Positions 12,197 to 23,199 of a stretch of 64,000 nt of DNA are shown one piece after another; the stretch's first letter is position 1; every line of letters begins with the position of its first letter. Below the pieces are notes generated by a model that saw only the letters and a program-made list of their open reading frames with translations, had not been told where the DNA came from and did not search any database. The stretch lies in assembly GCA_047967505.1 (NCBI GenBank), contig CM106541.1; one strand, 5' to 3'. The translations under genes were made by a program, and so were the position numbers. This DNA is from Dipteris shenzhenensis. Lineage: Eukaryota > Polypodiophyta > Polypodiopsida > Gleicheniales.

Positions 12197-12543
12197 CTTG
12201 TCATGTACCTTTGTGTCTCTGTGTTCAAATTTCTCTTTCTTCCTTTAACTTTTTCCTTCTTTCCCTTGATTTTTTGACACCTTATCTTTGTCTCTTTCTC
12301 TCCCACATAAACATATGTATACAAAGTCTCACAACTTGATTGAATTCATAGATTTTGATTTTGGTTGCATTTTTACAAGTTGAAAAAAATATAAGTCTCG
12401 AAATACATGCCTCAATGCCCTTAGATATGTAATAATTCAAAATGTTGCCCAAATCAATCCATAGTCTAGCTAAATAGTCAGTGTGAGTGTATTGGTTTTT
12501 TAATCATTTGAATCCTCTCTCTCCCTCTGTCTCTCTGTCTCTG

Positions 12544-12601
<58 letters not shown>

Positions 12602-13329
12602 TTCTTTCTAATTCAATTACTTCTTTGCTCAAATATACAAAATATATGAATTATGGACTCATTAAATACCAAAAGAAAAACATATATCATTGTATAACAT
12701 ATCACTTGATAGATGACAAAACAATATTTGTGACTATTAATAATCCATCTTTTTTTATTTATGAAGAAGAGATACAATTTTTGTGAGATATGTCTCAATG
12801 CCTCCAAAATGGTCTCAATACAATCTGCAAGAATGGGTTGCAAATGCAAAATTTCATTTCCTCTCAATAAAGAGGTAATCCTTTAATCAAGTCTTCTCTA
12901 TGTCTAGACTATGCTAGGTGTACAATTCGTACAAAGGATCATTAATGCCTCCATATTTTTGACTTGCCCATAGAATAGTACATGTTAGTTGCTTTCTTAA
13001 AGTGCCATATAAGGAAAAGGACAACCTTTTGACACTAACCTTATTGCAGTGAAAAAATAGTCTTGTGGGGGGATTACCATCACCACATCCAGTTCTTATT
13101 GTATGAATCACATGGTCCAATCCTCTTCCACTTCCAACATTAGGTCTATATAGTAATGGAGTATAGCTCCCATATCACAATAGCTTTCCATGAAAGGATT
13201 TCCATCACCACCTTTTGTACAAGAATATGTGCACAAATTCTACCTTCCAATGAAGTACTTGCTCTCATGCAAATCTATTAAAACTTGTCATCTTAAATCA
13301 TTGATATAATTTACAAATACTCAATAAAC
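12197..13329. repeat. Unassigned sequence with (CT)/(GTCTCT) microsatellite
   Basis: The only definable feature is a pyrimidine microsatellite at about 12513-12603, made of CTCTCT interrupted by five GTCTCT units. The flanks are AT-rich with short unrecognised ORFs. Confidence 0.7.
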
Positions 13330-13665
13330 GGTGACAAAAATCTCACTGAAATCTTATATTTGAAATATCTACTCAATATTGTATCAAGTCTAATGCAAGA
13401 CATTCTTTTTATCCACCCTTAATCAAACAATTTGCTTAACCAACCCTTTGAAACTTTTACATAACATTATCTCAAGCAAACAACTCACCTAACCATGGTG
13501 ACCAAAATCTCACCGAAAGCTTATATTTGAAAGATTTACTCAACATTGTATCAAGTCTTATGCATTAGACATTCTTTTTATCCACCTCATCAAACAATTA
13601 GCTTAACCAACCCTTTAAACTCTTACTCAACATTGTCTCAAGCAAACAACTCACCTAATTAAGGC
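13330..13665. repeat. Tandem duplication, 167-bp period
   Basis: Copy 1 (13330-13496) and copy 2 (13497-13665) share most positions, including AAAATCTCAC(T/C)GAAA, TTGTATCAAGTCT, ACATTCTTTTTATCCACC and CTCAAGCAAACAACTCACCTAA. No coding potential is seen. Confidence 0.85.
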
Positions 13666-14189
13666 CCTTGCAAGTGAATTTTATTATTATTCTTCTTAAT
13701 TTCTTATAGTTGGATGGGAATGCAAGGATCCAACTTTCTCCCACCAATGCATGGTTCCATGGTAGATCACACATCATTAAGCATTTAGATTGTATAAGCT
13801 AAACTCATCTCTATACTAGGAACTGGCCATTCAAGATTATCAAAGGCAAGGGAATCCATTGTAATATTCCATCATGCTCTTCCTCATTATTAGGTAGGAT
13901 GAACATCGAGTCATAAAAAAAGGCTCCACTTTCTTCAATCTAATAGAGTGCTTCCTTTATATTAAAGCCTCCCTAGCTTAGCATGGAGTAGCCTATTTAG
14001 GCATGCTAGCAGGTTCCCACTCTAAAAGTTTTTATGGATACAGATCTACTTATTATTAGCAACAACAACAAAAATATGAGATACACTCAATCAATGACCA
14101 TGTTAAGACTTGCAATCAGGTCTTCGATATGGAAGGGCTTCATTACAATGATCATAAAGATACTTGTGTGTGAAGAATACTTTTTAAAA
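13666..14189. other. Unassigned sequence
   Basis: No gene, RNA or transposon signature recognised. Confidence 0.55.
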
Positions 14190-14485
14190 TCTTGTTGTAA
14201 TTAATTCAAATCTACAATTCTTGATAAAGATAGAAATGGAGAAGGACATCAAAATGTAGAAATTTGATACCTCTCAACAAGAAAACAAAGGAGAGAAAAG
14301 AAGGTGACTTAGCATGGGGTCCAATTAGCTCCCTCTTGATGGTGGCTCTTGCTTCCCATATAGAGTATTTATAATTGTGTATTCCAAGGCAAAGAGCCAA
14401 AAATAGTACATCCAAAAACATCCTTTTTCCCAAAGTAGGGGATTACTTTTATAAAGCCACTTTGTGCTCACTTTATCCACAATGA
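14190..14485 (-). mobile_element. LTR family A fragment (minus)
   Basis: It shares GATGGTGGCTCTTGCTTCC, TAGAGTATTTATAATTGT, AAAGAGCCAAAAATAGTACATCC and the GACTTAGCATGGGGTCCAAT block with the LTR at 9791-10318, in the same orientation. Its right edge (AAAGCCACTTTGTGCTCACTTTAT) is the inverse of 15069-15094 inside the next LTR copy. No TG/CA ends are preserved. Confidence 0.8.
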
Positions 14486-14593
14486 ATTTCTCATATCATC
14501 ACAAAGAAATCCACAAAGTTGAAAGCTATATCTCTAGCTCACATTCATGTATCCCTCTCTTGCATCTGAGGTTAGTAAGGCAAGCAAGAGGGA

Positions 14594-15400
14594 TGTTACA
14601 GAGTTATATTTCTAATATTTCTTGTTGTGGAAATTATTTTATTTTAGTCAATTGGGAATATGGTAAAGTATTCCATAGGAGTGCATCAGACATGGCGAGG
14701 GTCCTAGTGGATGCTTTGTGTGGTTTAGTTGGGGATGCCTAACTAGCCTATGATTTGCCATGCTAGATGGTCGGTATCGTGGGTGATTCCATGCTAGTGT
14801 TATTGGTGTTATGTTTGACTATTGTATTTTGAGTACAATTATATTGGGATTAATTGATTTGTTGATTCGAACAATTGATTGTTAACAACTAATGTAATTG
14901 GTGGCTTGAGTACATGTGATGGAACTAGTGCGAAGGATTGGAACTAGTGCGAGGGTACCAATTGAGGTGTCACATAGTACATAGCGTATGGCCATGGGCT
15001 AATTTTGTTTTTGATTGATATTGTAAATCTAGCGCAATATATGTAATGGAAGGCATAAACTATTCTTGAATAAAGTGAGCCCAAAGTGGCTTTGTAGAAA
15101 GAATTGGATGTGATCCATTTTTGATAAAGTGAGCCCAAAGAGGCTCTGTAAAAGGAATTGAAATTCAAGGTAACCCCTAACTTTTGGGAAAGGAGGGATA
15201 ATTTTAGCTTCTTGAACTTCAATGAAATATTACAAATACTCTAGATGAGGAAGCATGAGCCACCTGTCTAGAGGAGGTAGATTGGACCCCTTGCTAAGTC
15301 GCTTTCTTTTCTCTCCTCTATTTTCTTGTTCTTGGTTTTTATGGTTGTGGTGATTTATGAATTTGTGTGCATGGCTAATGTAATCTTAGTTTTCATTACA
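14594..15400 (+). mobile_element. LTR family A, plus-oriented, with internal insertion
   Basis: It starts TGTTACAGAG and ends TTTTCATTACA, and is alignable with the reverse complement of 9791-10318 at both ends. It is about 280 bp longer because of an insertion around 14815-15180. That insertion contains a short duplication (AAAGTGAGCCCAAAG(T/A)GGCT.TGTA at about 15074 and 15125). No primer-binding site follows the right end and no target duplication is visible, so it is a solo or partial LTR. With the fragment at 14190-14485 it forms an inverted pair. Confidence 0.75.
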
Positions 15401-15416
15401 TGTGATTAATTCACTT

Positions 15417-15556
15417 GGTTGATGTTTATTTTCTACTAGCATAGTAGTACATTGTAGTACATTATTTAGAAAAAGAAAAGCACTGGTAGAACATCGGACA
15501 TGAGCACTAGTACTAGATTAATTTGTGTAGGGGATTGAATTGAAGCCACATAAAAG

Positions 15557-15614
<58 letters not shown>

Positions 15615-15830
15615 TGCGTGCATGCACAACATACCACTCCTCTCTTACCCATTTGTATTCATGGGTTAGGTTTACTGCATTTTGGACCATCTAGCATGAC
15701 AAAATATCGTATATCCTCCCGCGCCCTCTAAGTTACATATGGATTCTTCAAGCATTCCTTGCATACATCCCTATATGATGCCTATCACATAGGTGCCATT
15801 TTTGGCATCTCTTAGAAGTGTTTTCCTAGT
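15417..15830. repeat. Dispersed repeat, diverged third copy
   Basis: This segment aligns with parts of both halves of the tandem duplication at 19411-23036 (20240-20720 and 22042-22525). Shared landmarks are TTGATGTTT, ACTAG(T/C)ATAGTAGTACA, GAGCACTAGTACTAGAT, the CT then GT/CA microsatellite, GGACCAT.T.GCATGACA and ATGATGCCTATCA. It begins immediately after the LTR that ends at 15400. The microsatellite is (CT)n at 15558-15578 and (CA)n at 15579-15609. Confidence 0.8.
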
Positions 15831-17046
15831 GTTACAGTAGCACTTGATTAATTAAATTAGAGGTGTTTGTGTGTGCACGCACGTTTCTTACAGAAAAGAA
15901 AAAGTAAATGTGTGTGTGTGTGTGTAGATTAAAAAGTCCCATCAATAATTGAGCTATAAAATTAATTCCATCAATTGGATAAAAAGTTAAGAAAGGGAAA
16001 CATATAAAGAAAAAATGTTTGAGACATCTAAGTTGAAAAAATGAAACAACTAGAGTTTGCAAAAATTTTCAGCAATTTTTTTAAAAATAATATTGAGTTT
16101 GACATACACAATATTGGAAAAAGATGTTGAATCCTCAGGCAGTATAGGTTTTGAGGTCAGGGTCCACTTGCCTACCACCATCCAAACAAACTAGGTATTA
16201 GAACATCATAGTTATGTTTGGGTAGACAAGTAATGCCTTCTTTTCTCGGCTTGTTATCGCTTTACCTAGGAATATAGATAGCCATACAGATTCTTAGATA
16301 ATTTAAAAAAAGTTTAAGTCACAAGTGGAGTAAGGAGTGAATGAGTGCATGGGTTGAGAAGGGATTAGAGGAGGTATGGGAGGATTAGTATTTGTGTGTG
16401 GGGTGGTTAAAAAGAGAGTGTAAAGGGGAGATTTCACCGGGGGGGGGCTACATAAAAGAATAATTCATAGTTGGGGAAGTATACGTGTGTGTGTGTGTGT
16501 GTGTGTATAAAGAAATAAGTGTTTGTGTGTGTGAAATACATTTACTAATCGAAATTTGTGTGTGTGTCTGTATGCATGCGTGCATATGGGCATATATCTA
16601 TTTTAAAAAAAGTGTGTATACGTATGTGTGCATAGGTATCAAGGTATAGATATGTAGCAGCATTGCCTTCAAACTCACGTTGTATGTGTTGCTGGCTTTC
16701 TTAGAAATAAAAGACTTTGTTGCCCCTAGAATTCATCTCAAAGCCTAGAATTTTGTCCTTCCAACGTTTTAAGAGGTTCTCTAAATCATTTTCTTAATTT
16801 ATTTCTTGTATACTTGGGGGATCCATTCATCATTGCCATTGTTTATACAAGTAACCTGACCCGTCTACGATGAGTTGGCGACCCGCTTCGCTTGGTCTCA
16901 AGGATGGGATCCTTAGGTTCCTTAAAGTTCAAGGAGTAAAATTTCAGGTTTTAATTTACAAATCTTTGTATTTGAATTTTTTTTACAAAATTATCAAATT
17001 GGATCTTTAACATTGCCTTTAGTGGAGGGAAATGTTTTCAATAACA

Positions 17047-17088
<42 letters not shown>

Positions 17089-17708
17089 CTGAAAGTTTAC
17101 AAATCTCAACATTTGTATGCTTGCAAATTTTCAAACCAAATCCCAATGAAGCCCAAATATATTTTATACCAATACTCTCTCTCTATATATATAGTGTGTG
17201 TGTGGAAATAACCCACTATATGATGGCCTCTACATGCAAGAGACATACTCTAACAATAAATATGCTCTATGAATAAGTATACTTAGTATACTTCAAATGA
17301 TACATCCCTGAGCAATGTATGAATATGTGAGAATATAATATGTGCATAAGTTTCCGAAAGACAAAACCCCAAAGCCCACATGTCCCTATATCCTGAAAAG
17401 AACATAGAGGTGCCCTTGGGGAACCACACCACAAAATCCTAAGTGTATCCGTCCCCCGAAAAGTAGGTCGTAGATATGGACAAATAAACATAGAAATAGA
17501 GCCATATATGAGGTCCACCCATAAAGGGGCAACAAAATGAACTGCCCTAATAAAAAAAGCCTGCGTCATTCATGGTTGTACTCTAGAGTCTCAGAATTCC
17601 ATATCACACCTATGCAAGGCAAATAAATCAAGTTAAAGAATTACAATTACTAAATGAAAAGACTTTTGCAACTCATTAGTTAGAATACTTACGTGTAGAA
17701 GAACGGAT
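15831..17708. repeat. Unassigned sequence rich in GT and CT microsatellites
   Basis: (GT)n lies at 15908-15925 and 16482-16507, alternating TGTG/ATGCATGCG at about 16550-16590, and (CT)n at 17049-17085. I see no gene. The AT-rich remainder has only short ORFs. Confidence 0.7.
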
Positions 17709-17955
17709 TTAAAGATGTAAGAATTGATATGTATATTCTCCATTTTTCGTGTGAAAGAAAGCATTCCATCCTACACGCTCTTCGTAATCCAAAAAGAACA
17801 CATAGATCCTCTGAGGTACATTGGCCCCTGCAACTCGTCGAGTAAGGATACGATAGTATCCTTGATGCATGTACCCTCCAAAGACATGATCTTGGACTTG
17901 GAGTTCCAACAAAAAACTCAAATCGGGAATGGATCTATAAGAAAAAATAATATCA
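17709..17955 (-). CDS. Exon-like ORF, unidentified
   Basis: On the minus strand a good acceptor (TTTTTTCTTATAG) ends just before a frame reading IPDLSFLLELQVQDHVF, GYMHQGYYRILTRRVAG, NVPQRIYVFFLDYEERVGW and NAFFHTKNGEYTYQFLHL, ending in TAA. The composition is protein-like rather than low-complexity, and the splice acceptor is well placed, so it may be the last exon of a gene or pseudogene. I do not recognise the family and could not find upstream exons on the minus strand at 18000-18700. It could equally be a chance ORF. Confidence 0.25.
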
Positions 17956-17966
17956 ATTTTACACAA

Positions 17967-18718
17967 TAATCCGTATAGCTGAAATCAGTCTCACTTATTG
18001 CAAAAAAAATAAAGCCACAAAAAGGATAGTTTATCCACCTAAGATAAGATGCAAACTCTAGCAAGTCAATCAGCAGCAGCTGTGGTATCATTAGAGCTGA
18101 CCAATACCTGGGGCTGTGTATTTCTAAATGTCAACAAATATATATTATTAAATAGATCAGGTTAGCATTTAGCTATTAAACAAACATGTACCTCTGATAT
18201 TAGCCGTTGAGTTGGTGGTAAATGTGAATGATTCATCCATCCTACCATATTGCAGCAAAGATACACAGTGTCAAAGTATATATAGAGGAGAAAACCACTG
18301 GAATCACCAAACCATAATAGTTAGAGAATATACTATGCACTTTATAATACGATAAAGATAATATGAAAGGAATTTGGTCACCAAAGAAAGTCTCAAGAGG
18401 GTTTGAAAGAAAACTAGCATACTTTAGCTTGTTGTTGTTGCCAATTACAAAACTTCCTTATATACAATGTTGGTGGTAGAAACCATGTCTCCACCATTAG
18501 CTTGGCCTCACAAGCATCACCCTGAAGGAATACCTTAATAGAATTTGATAATCAGACGTTTTGAGAAAGCCACATACAACTACCCATGACTAAACACTGG
18601 CGTCGCCAGATAAAAGCCAAGAATAGACATCGTTTGGCCATGTCAGTGTCAGTAGATGATCTGTTTCCTTGCTCCATTTGAGCCACGCTTTTGCTCTGTT
18701 AGAGGTTACCTTGAGTAG
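17967..18718. other. Unassigned sequence
   Basis: No recognisable feature. It separates the exon-like ORF from the pseudogene fragment. Confidence 0.5.
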
Positions 18719-19057
18719 GCTATCAGTTGTTCCCTATTGGGAACGGTGGAACGGTTGGAGAGTAAATTATTCGAATATGCGAATCGAGTGGAAGCCATCA
18801 GCGATGAGCGTGTACAACTTAGCTCACCGCTTTTGGCGACAATGCATGCTTGCTCCCTCACTCACAATAGAATCAACGCCTCATAGGGAACCGGGCCACT
18901 GAACACCATAACAAAGCTTCAGGGACAAATCTCTGTCTCAGCTCAGTAATCGTCGGGTTTGGAGGTGCTCCAGCTTCAAACGTTTGTCTATCTGGTTCAG
19001 AAAGATATGCGAGATCTTCTGGAGCACTTTGACAAATCTACAAAACCCTTACATTGA
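18719..19057 (+). pseudogene. Exon-like pseudogene fragment, unidentified
   Basis: One continuous frame runs from 18719 to a TGA at 19055-19057, broken only by TAG at 18884-18886 and TAA at 18947-18949. It reads GTVERLESKLFEYANRVEAI, SDERVQLSSPLLATMHACSL, THNRINAS, stop, GTGPLNTITKLQGQISVSAQ, stop, LEVLQLQTFVYLVQKDMRDL and LEHFDKSTKPLH. The balanced, coiled-coil-like composition on both sides of each stop argues that this was once coding. I do not recognise the family. It may be a retrocopy piece or a decayed exon; an AG (GAGTAG) precedes the frame. It is not translatable as it stands. Confidence 0.5.
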
Positions 19058-19410
19058 ACATGTTGTGCCTCAAAGTTAGTGTCTTGGAGCTCGAGCAGAG
19101 CCCTTGGCTTCTAACTCAAAGTAAAATCAAAAGCTAACCTATATTTAAATATCATTGCAAACTACTTAAACTTTTGAAGTAAATAGCTCTAAATAAGAAA
19201 ATGGACAATCAACTTAACCTATTGTTATCTATCTTCCAAAAATTGATTAAAAAATACTATCTTTAAACTAAAATCAAAAGCTACCGTATGACAATTTCAA
19301 ACCACTTAAATTATTGAAATAAACACTCCCAACAAGAAATGGACACTCAAAAGAAGGAAAGTTTGAGAGCTCTAGCTCACTGTTGTCTCGTTGTTTTTCC
19401 TTTCACACTG
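19058..19410. other. Unassigned sequence before the tandem duplication
   Basis: AT-rich, no feature recognised. A short internal similarity (CTAAAATCAAAAGCTA.C) occurs twice. Confidence 0.5.
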
Positions 19411-20429
19411 TTGTTGGCTACACGTGGGAGTGGACTTGAGGTAACCTAATCAAGATTGATTATCGTTAGCATTGGCTTATGCGCATAGTGTAAGGTATAG
19501 ACCCATGGCCCACCCACCATCACATCTATGGTGCAAGCTTCCACTTGGTGTCAACAACAACATCATGATTCTTGGCATTGTGGGAGATGAGAGTAACAAG
19601 CCTTAGGTTGTAATTATCCCATATTATGTAGATAATAAGCATGAGGTGTTGCCCATTTTATATAAATGATAGGGCTAAAGACGTTATTAAAGGTATCCAT
19701 GGTTAGGTTAGATGGGATAATAATCATGAGGGGATGGCCATCCTATATAAAACGATAGGACTAATGATGTTATGAAAGTGAATGGTTCACTTAGACTGAT
19801 GAGCTAACCTAAGTGGATGGATAACTACCTAAGTGGCAAAGAGAGAAATCCTTAAGTCGAATTTTCAATTGTTCAATCCTCTAATTATTTCAATTGTTGA
19901 TGGTTAGGTGAGATGGATAATCTAATCTTTGGATGGATGAGTTAAGTGGCACAAGAACGATTCTTTAAGGCACCACTCAACCCTCTAATTAATTCAATTG
20001 GTTGATGGTTAGTTTAGATGGATAATCCATCAGCTGGATGACGCAACTGAGGTGGGATGGACAAACCTTCCTCATAGTGAGCTTTTTAGCTCCTCAACCT
20101 CTTAATTAATTCAATTGATTGATGTTTCTTTTTAATAATATGGTAGTACAATGTAGTACATTAGTTTTTTAACAAAAAAAGTACGAGTAGGGTTCCTTCA
20201 AAGTGAGCTTGTCAACCGCTCAACCTATTCAATTGGTTGATGTTTCTTTTTTACTAGTATAATAGTAAATTTGATTAATTGATGCTTCTCTTTACTAGTA
20301 TAGTAGTACAATGTAATACATAAGGTTTAAAAAAGAATAGCACTAGCTGTACATTGTGCACGAGCACTAGTACTAGATAAATTCATTTTTAGTGGAGTAG
20401 TAGGATAGAATTATAGCCACACAAAGCTC

Positions 20430-20466
<37 letters not shown>

Positions 20467-21210
20467 CATGCACGTGCATGCTGTGTGTGTGTGTGTGTGT
20501 GTGTGTTTCCCCCAAAAATGTGTGTGTGTTTGTACGAGATCTCACTCCTCTCTTGTTGACTATACGCAGTTATTTTCATCAGTTGGACCATGTGGCATGA
20601 CATAAATCATTCTATATCCTCCCATGCCCCTTCAGATACATATGCATTCTTCAAGCATACATCCTTATATGATGCCTATCATCATGTAGGCACCATTTCT
20701 TTAGATCTCTTGGAAATGTTTTTATACAGTTTTTAGCTCGGGTGGTAATGGTTCATTAGTGGTTTCACTATGAAAAAAAAAAAGCTCACTGACACACTTA
20801 CCCTTTTTAGTTCTATTGAGGCACTTACCTTGAGCCTATGCTACAAGTAGCAACTTTCGAATGCAGGCAACCGCCCGTGTAGTAGGCAAGCGCTGTACCA
20901 CGGGGCTACAGGGGCATCTGCAAGTTTCATTTAAAAAAAAGAAGAAAATTGTGTGTGTATGTATGTGTGTATATGTACGAATGTAAAGATATATAAAGAC
21001 ATCGTCTCCTTCATGTGTGTGTGTGTGTGTTTTGTTGTTGCTGGTGAATGCCTTCCATCTCTCTTGGCCACTTACTCAACGTGACGGATGTCGATCACTC
21101 CCCCTGTGTTCAAGCTTAGTCTTGTCTCTCTCGTGAGGTGTTAGGAACATGTGGATTGAGCGAGGGCTTCTAAATGTTATGCTCCAACAACTAGGTCTGC
21201 GGGGGACCTC
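19411..21210. repeat. 1.8-kb tandem duplication, copy 1
   Basis: The copy starts TTGTTGGCTACACGTGGGAG, and the same start recurs exactly 1800 bp later. Similarity to copy 2 is very high throughout: same CT and GT microsatellites, same TTGATGTTTCTTTTT/ACTAGTATAGTAGTACA sub-repeats, same SINE and same terminal GGGGACCT. It contains (CT)n at about 20432-20464, (TG)n at 20480-20507 and (TG)n at 21015-21030. No protein is encoded. Confidence 0.95.
20773..20915 (-). mobile_element. tRNA-derived SINE with T tail (copy 1)
   Basis: On the minus strand the element starts GCCCCTGTAGCCCCGTGGTA, with an A-box-like TAGCCCCGTGG. It continues CAGCGCTTGCCTACTACACG and has a B-box-like GCATTCGAAAG, then an unrelated body. 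It ends in a run of T (A-run at 20773-20783 on the plus strand). The tRNA-like head followed by a non-tRNA body is the SINE layout; a terminal T run is known from the plant Au SINE family. It could not serve as a functional tRNA because the acceptor halves do not pair. Confidence 0.65.
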
Positions 21211-22234
21211 TTGTTGGCTACACGTGGGAGTGGACTTGAGGTAACCTAATCAAGATTGATTATCGTTAGCCTTGGCTTATGCGCATAGTGTAAGGTATAG
21301 ACCCATGGCCCAACCCACCATCACATCTATGGTGCAAGCTTCCACTTGGTGTCAAGAACATCATGATTCTTGGCACTGTGGGAGATGAGAGTAACAAGCC
21401 TTAGGTTGTAATTATCCCATATTATGTAGATAATAAGCATGAGGGGTTGCCCATTTTATATAAATGATAGGGCTAAAGATGTTATTAAAGGTATCCATGG
21501 TTAGGTTAGATGGATAATAATCATGAGGGGATGGCCATCCTATATAAAATGATAGGGCCAATGATGTTATGAAAGTGAATGGTTCAGTTAGATTCATGAG
21601 CTAACCGAAGTGGATGGATAACTACCTAAGTGGCAAAGAGAGAAACCCTCAAAGTCAAATTTTCAATTGTTCAATCCTCTAATTATTTCAATTGGTTGAT
21701 GGTTAGGTGAGATGGATAATCTAATCTTTGGATGGATGAGTTAAGTGGCACAAGAACGCTTCTTTAAGGCACCACTCAACCCTCTAATTAATTCAATTGG
21801 TTGATGGTTAGTTTAGATGGATAATCCATTGGATGGATGACGCAAGTGAGGTGGGATGGACAAAAACCTTCCTCATAGTGAGCTTTTCAGCTCCTCAACC
21901 TCCTAATTAATTCAAGTGATTGATGTTTCTTTTTAATAATATGGTAGTACAATGTAGTACATTAGTTTTTTAACAAAAAAAAGCACGAGTAGGGTTCCTT
22001 CAAAGTGAGCTTGTTAACCGCTCAACCTATTCAATTGGTTGATGTTTCTTTTTTACTAGTATAGTAGTAAATTTGATTAATTGATGCTTCTTTTTTACTA
22101 GTATAGTAGTACAATGTAGTACATAAGGTTTAAAAAAGAATAGCACTAGCAGTACATTATGCACGAGCACTAGTACTAGATAAATTTGTTTTTAGTGGAG
22201 TAGTGGGATAGAATTATAACTACACAAAGCTCAA

Positions 22235-22272
<38 letters not shown>

Positions 22273-23036
22273 GCACGTGCATGCTCTGTGTGTGTGTGTG
22301 TGTGCGTGTGTGTTTCCCCCAAAAATGTGTGTGTGTGTGTACGAGATCTCACTCCTCTCTTGTTGACTATAGGCAGTTATTTTCATTGGTTGGACCATGT
22401 GGCATGACACAAATCATTCTTTATCCTCCCATGCCCCTTGAGATACATATGCATTCTTCAAGCATACATCCTTATATGATGCCTATCATGTAGGCGCCAT
22501 TTCTCTAGATCTCTTGGAAATGTTTTTATATAGTTTTTAGCTCGGGTGGTAATGGTTCATTACTTAAATTAGTGGTTTCACTATGAAAAAAAAAAAAAGC
22601 TCATTGACACACTTACCCTTTTTAGTTCTATTGAGGCACTTGCCTTGAGCCTACGCTGCAAGCAACGAGTTTCGAATGCAGGCCATTGCCCTTGTAGCAG
22701 ACAAGCGCTCTACCACGGGGCTATAGGGGCATCTGCAAGTTTCATTTTTAAAAAAGAAGAAAATTGTGTGTGTATGTATGTGTGTATACGTACGAATGTA
22801 AAGATATATAAAGACATCGTCTCCTTCATGCGTGTGTGTGTGTGTGTGTGTGTGTGTTTTGTTGTTGCTGGTGAATGCCTTCCCTCTCTCTTGGCCGCTT
22901 ACTCAACATGAAGGATGTCGATCACTTCCCCTATGTTCAGGCTTAGTCTTGCCTCTTTGGTGAGGTGTAAGGAACATGTGGATTGAGCAAGGGCTTTTGA
23001 ATGTTGTGCTACAACAACTAGGTTGGGGGGGGACCT
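21211..23036. repeat. 1.8-kb tandem duplication, copy 2
   Basis: This is the second unit, 1826 bp, ending GGGGGGGGACCT immediately before a (TG)n tract. The length difference from copy 1 is mainly microsatellite length and a few short indels. It ends 163 bp before the GRDP start codon, so it forms that gene's proximal upstream region. It contains (TC)n at about 22240-22268, (TG)n at 22286-22315 and (TG)n at 22832-22857. Confidence 0.95.
22586..22730 (-). mobile_element. tRNA-derived SINE with T tail (copy 2)
   Basis: Same element as 20773-20915. This copy keeps a better tRNA-like head: ATAGCCCCGTGGTAGAGCGC as A box region and GCATTCGAAACTC as B box. The T tail corresponds to an A run at 22586-22597 on the plus strand. 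It was copied by the tandem duplication rather than by independent insertion, because the flanks also match. Confidence 0.65.
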
Positions 23037-23199
23037 ATGTGTGTGTGTGTGTGTGTGTACGTATTCGTACTTCAAAAAAAAGTGTGTAAGTACGTATGTA
23101 TACGTAGGAGCGTATGGAAGTATAGTGGCGTCGTCTTCTTCCTCCGGTTGTGTTTTACAAAGAAAGAAAGAAAGTGTGTGTTGTTGAGTTTTTGTGGAT
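23037..23199 (+). promoter_or_regulatory. Proximal upstream region / 5' UTR of GRDP gene
   Basis: (GT)n at 23037-23058 is followed by CTTCTTCCTCC pyrimidine stretches and an AAAGAAAGAAAG run just before the start codon at 23200. I see no strong TATA box. Pyrimidine-rich initiator-like elements and GT tracts are common in plant TATA-less promoters, so the promoter call is positional inference. Confidence 0.4.

Noticed and set aside
20773-20915. Functional tRNA gene
   Set aside because: A and B boxes are tRNA-like, but the 5' and 3' ends do not pair as an acceptor stem and the sequence runs on into a non-tRNA body with a T tail.
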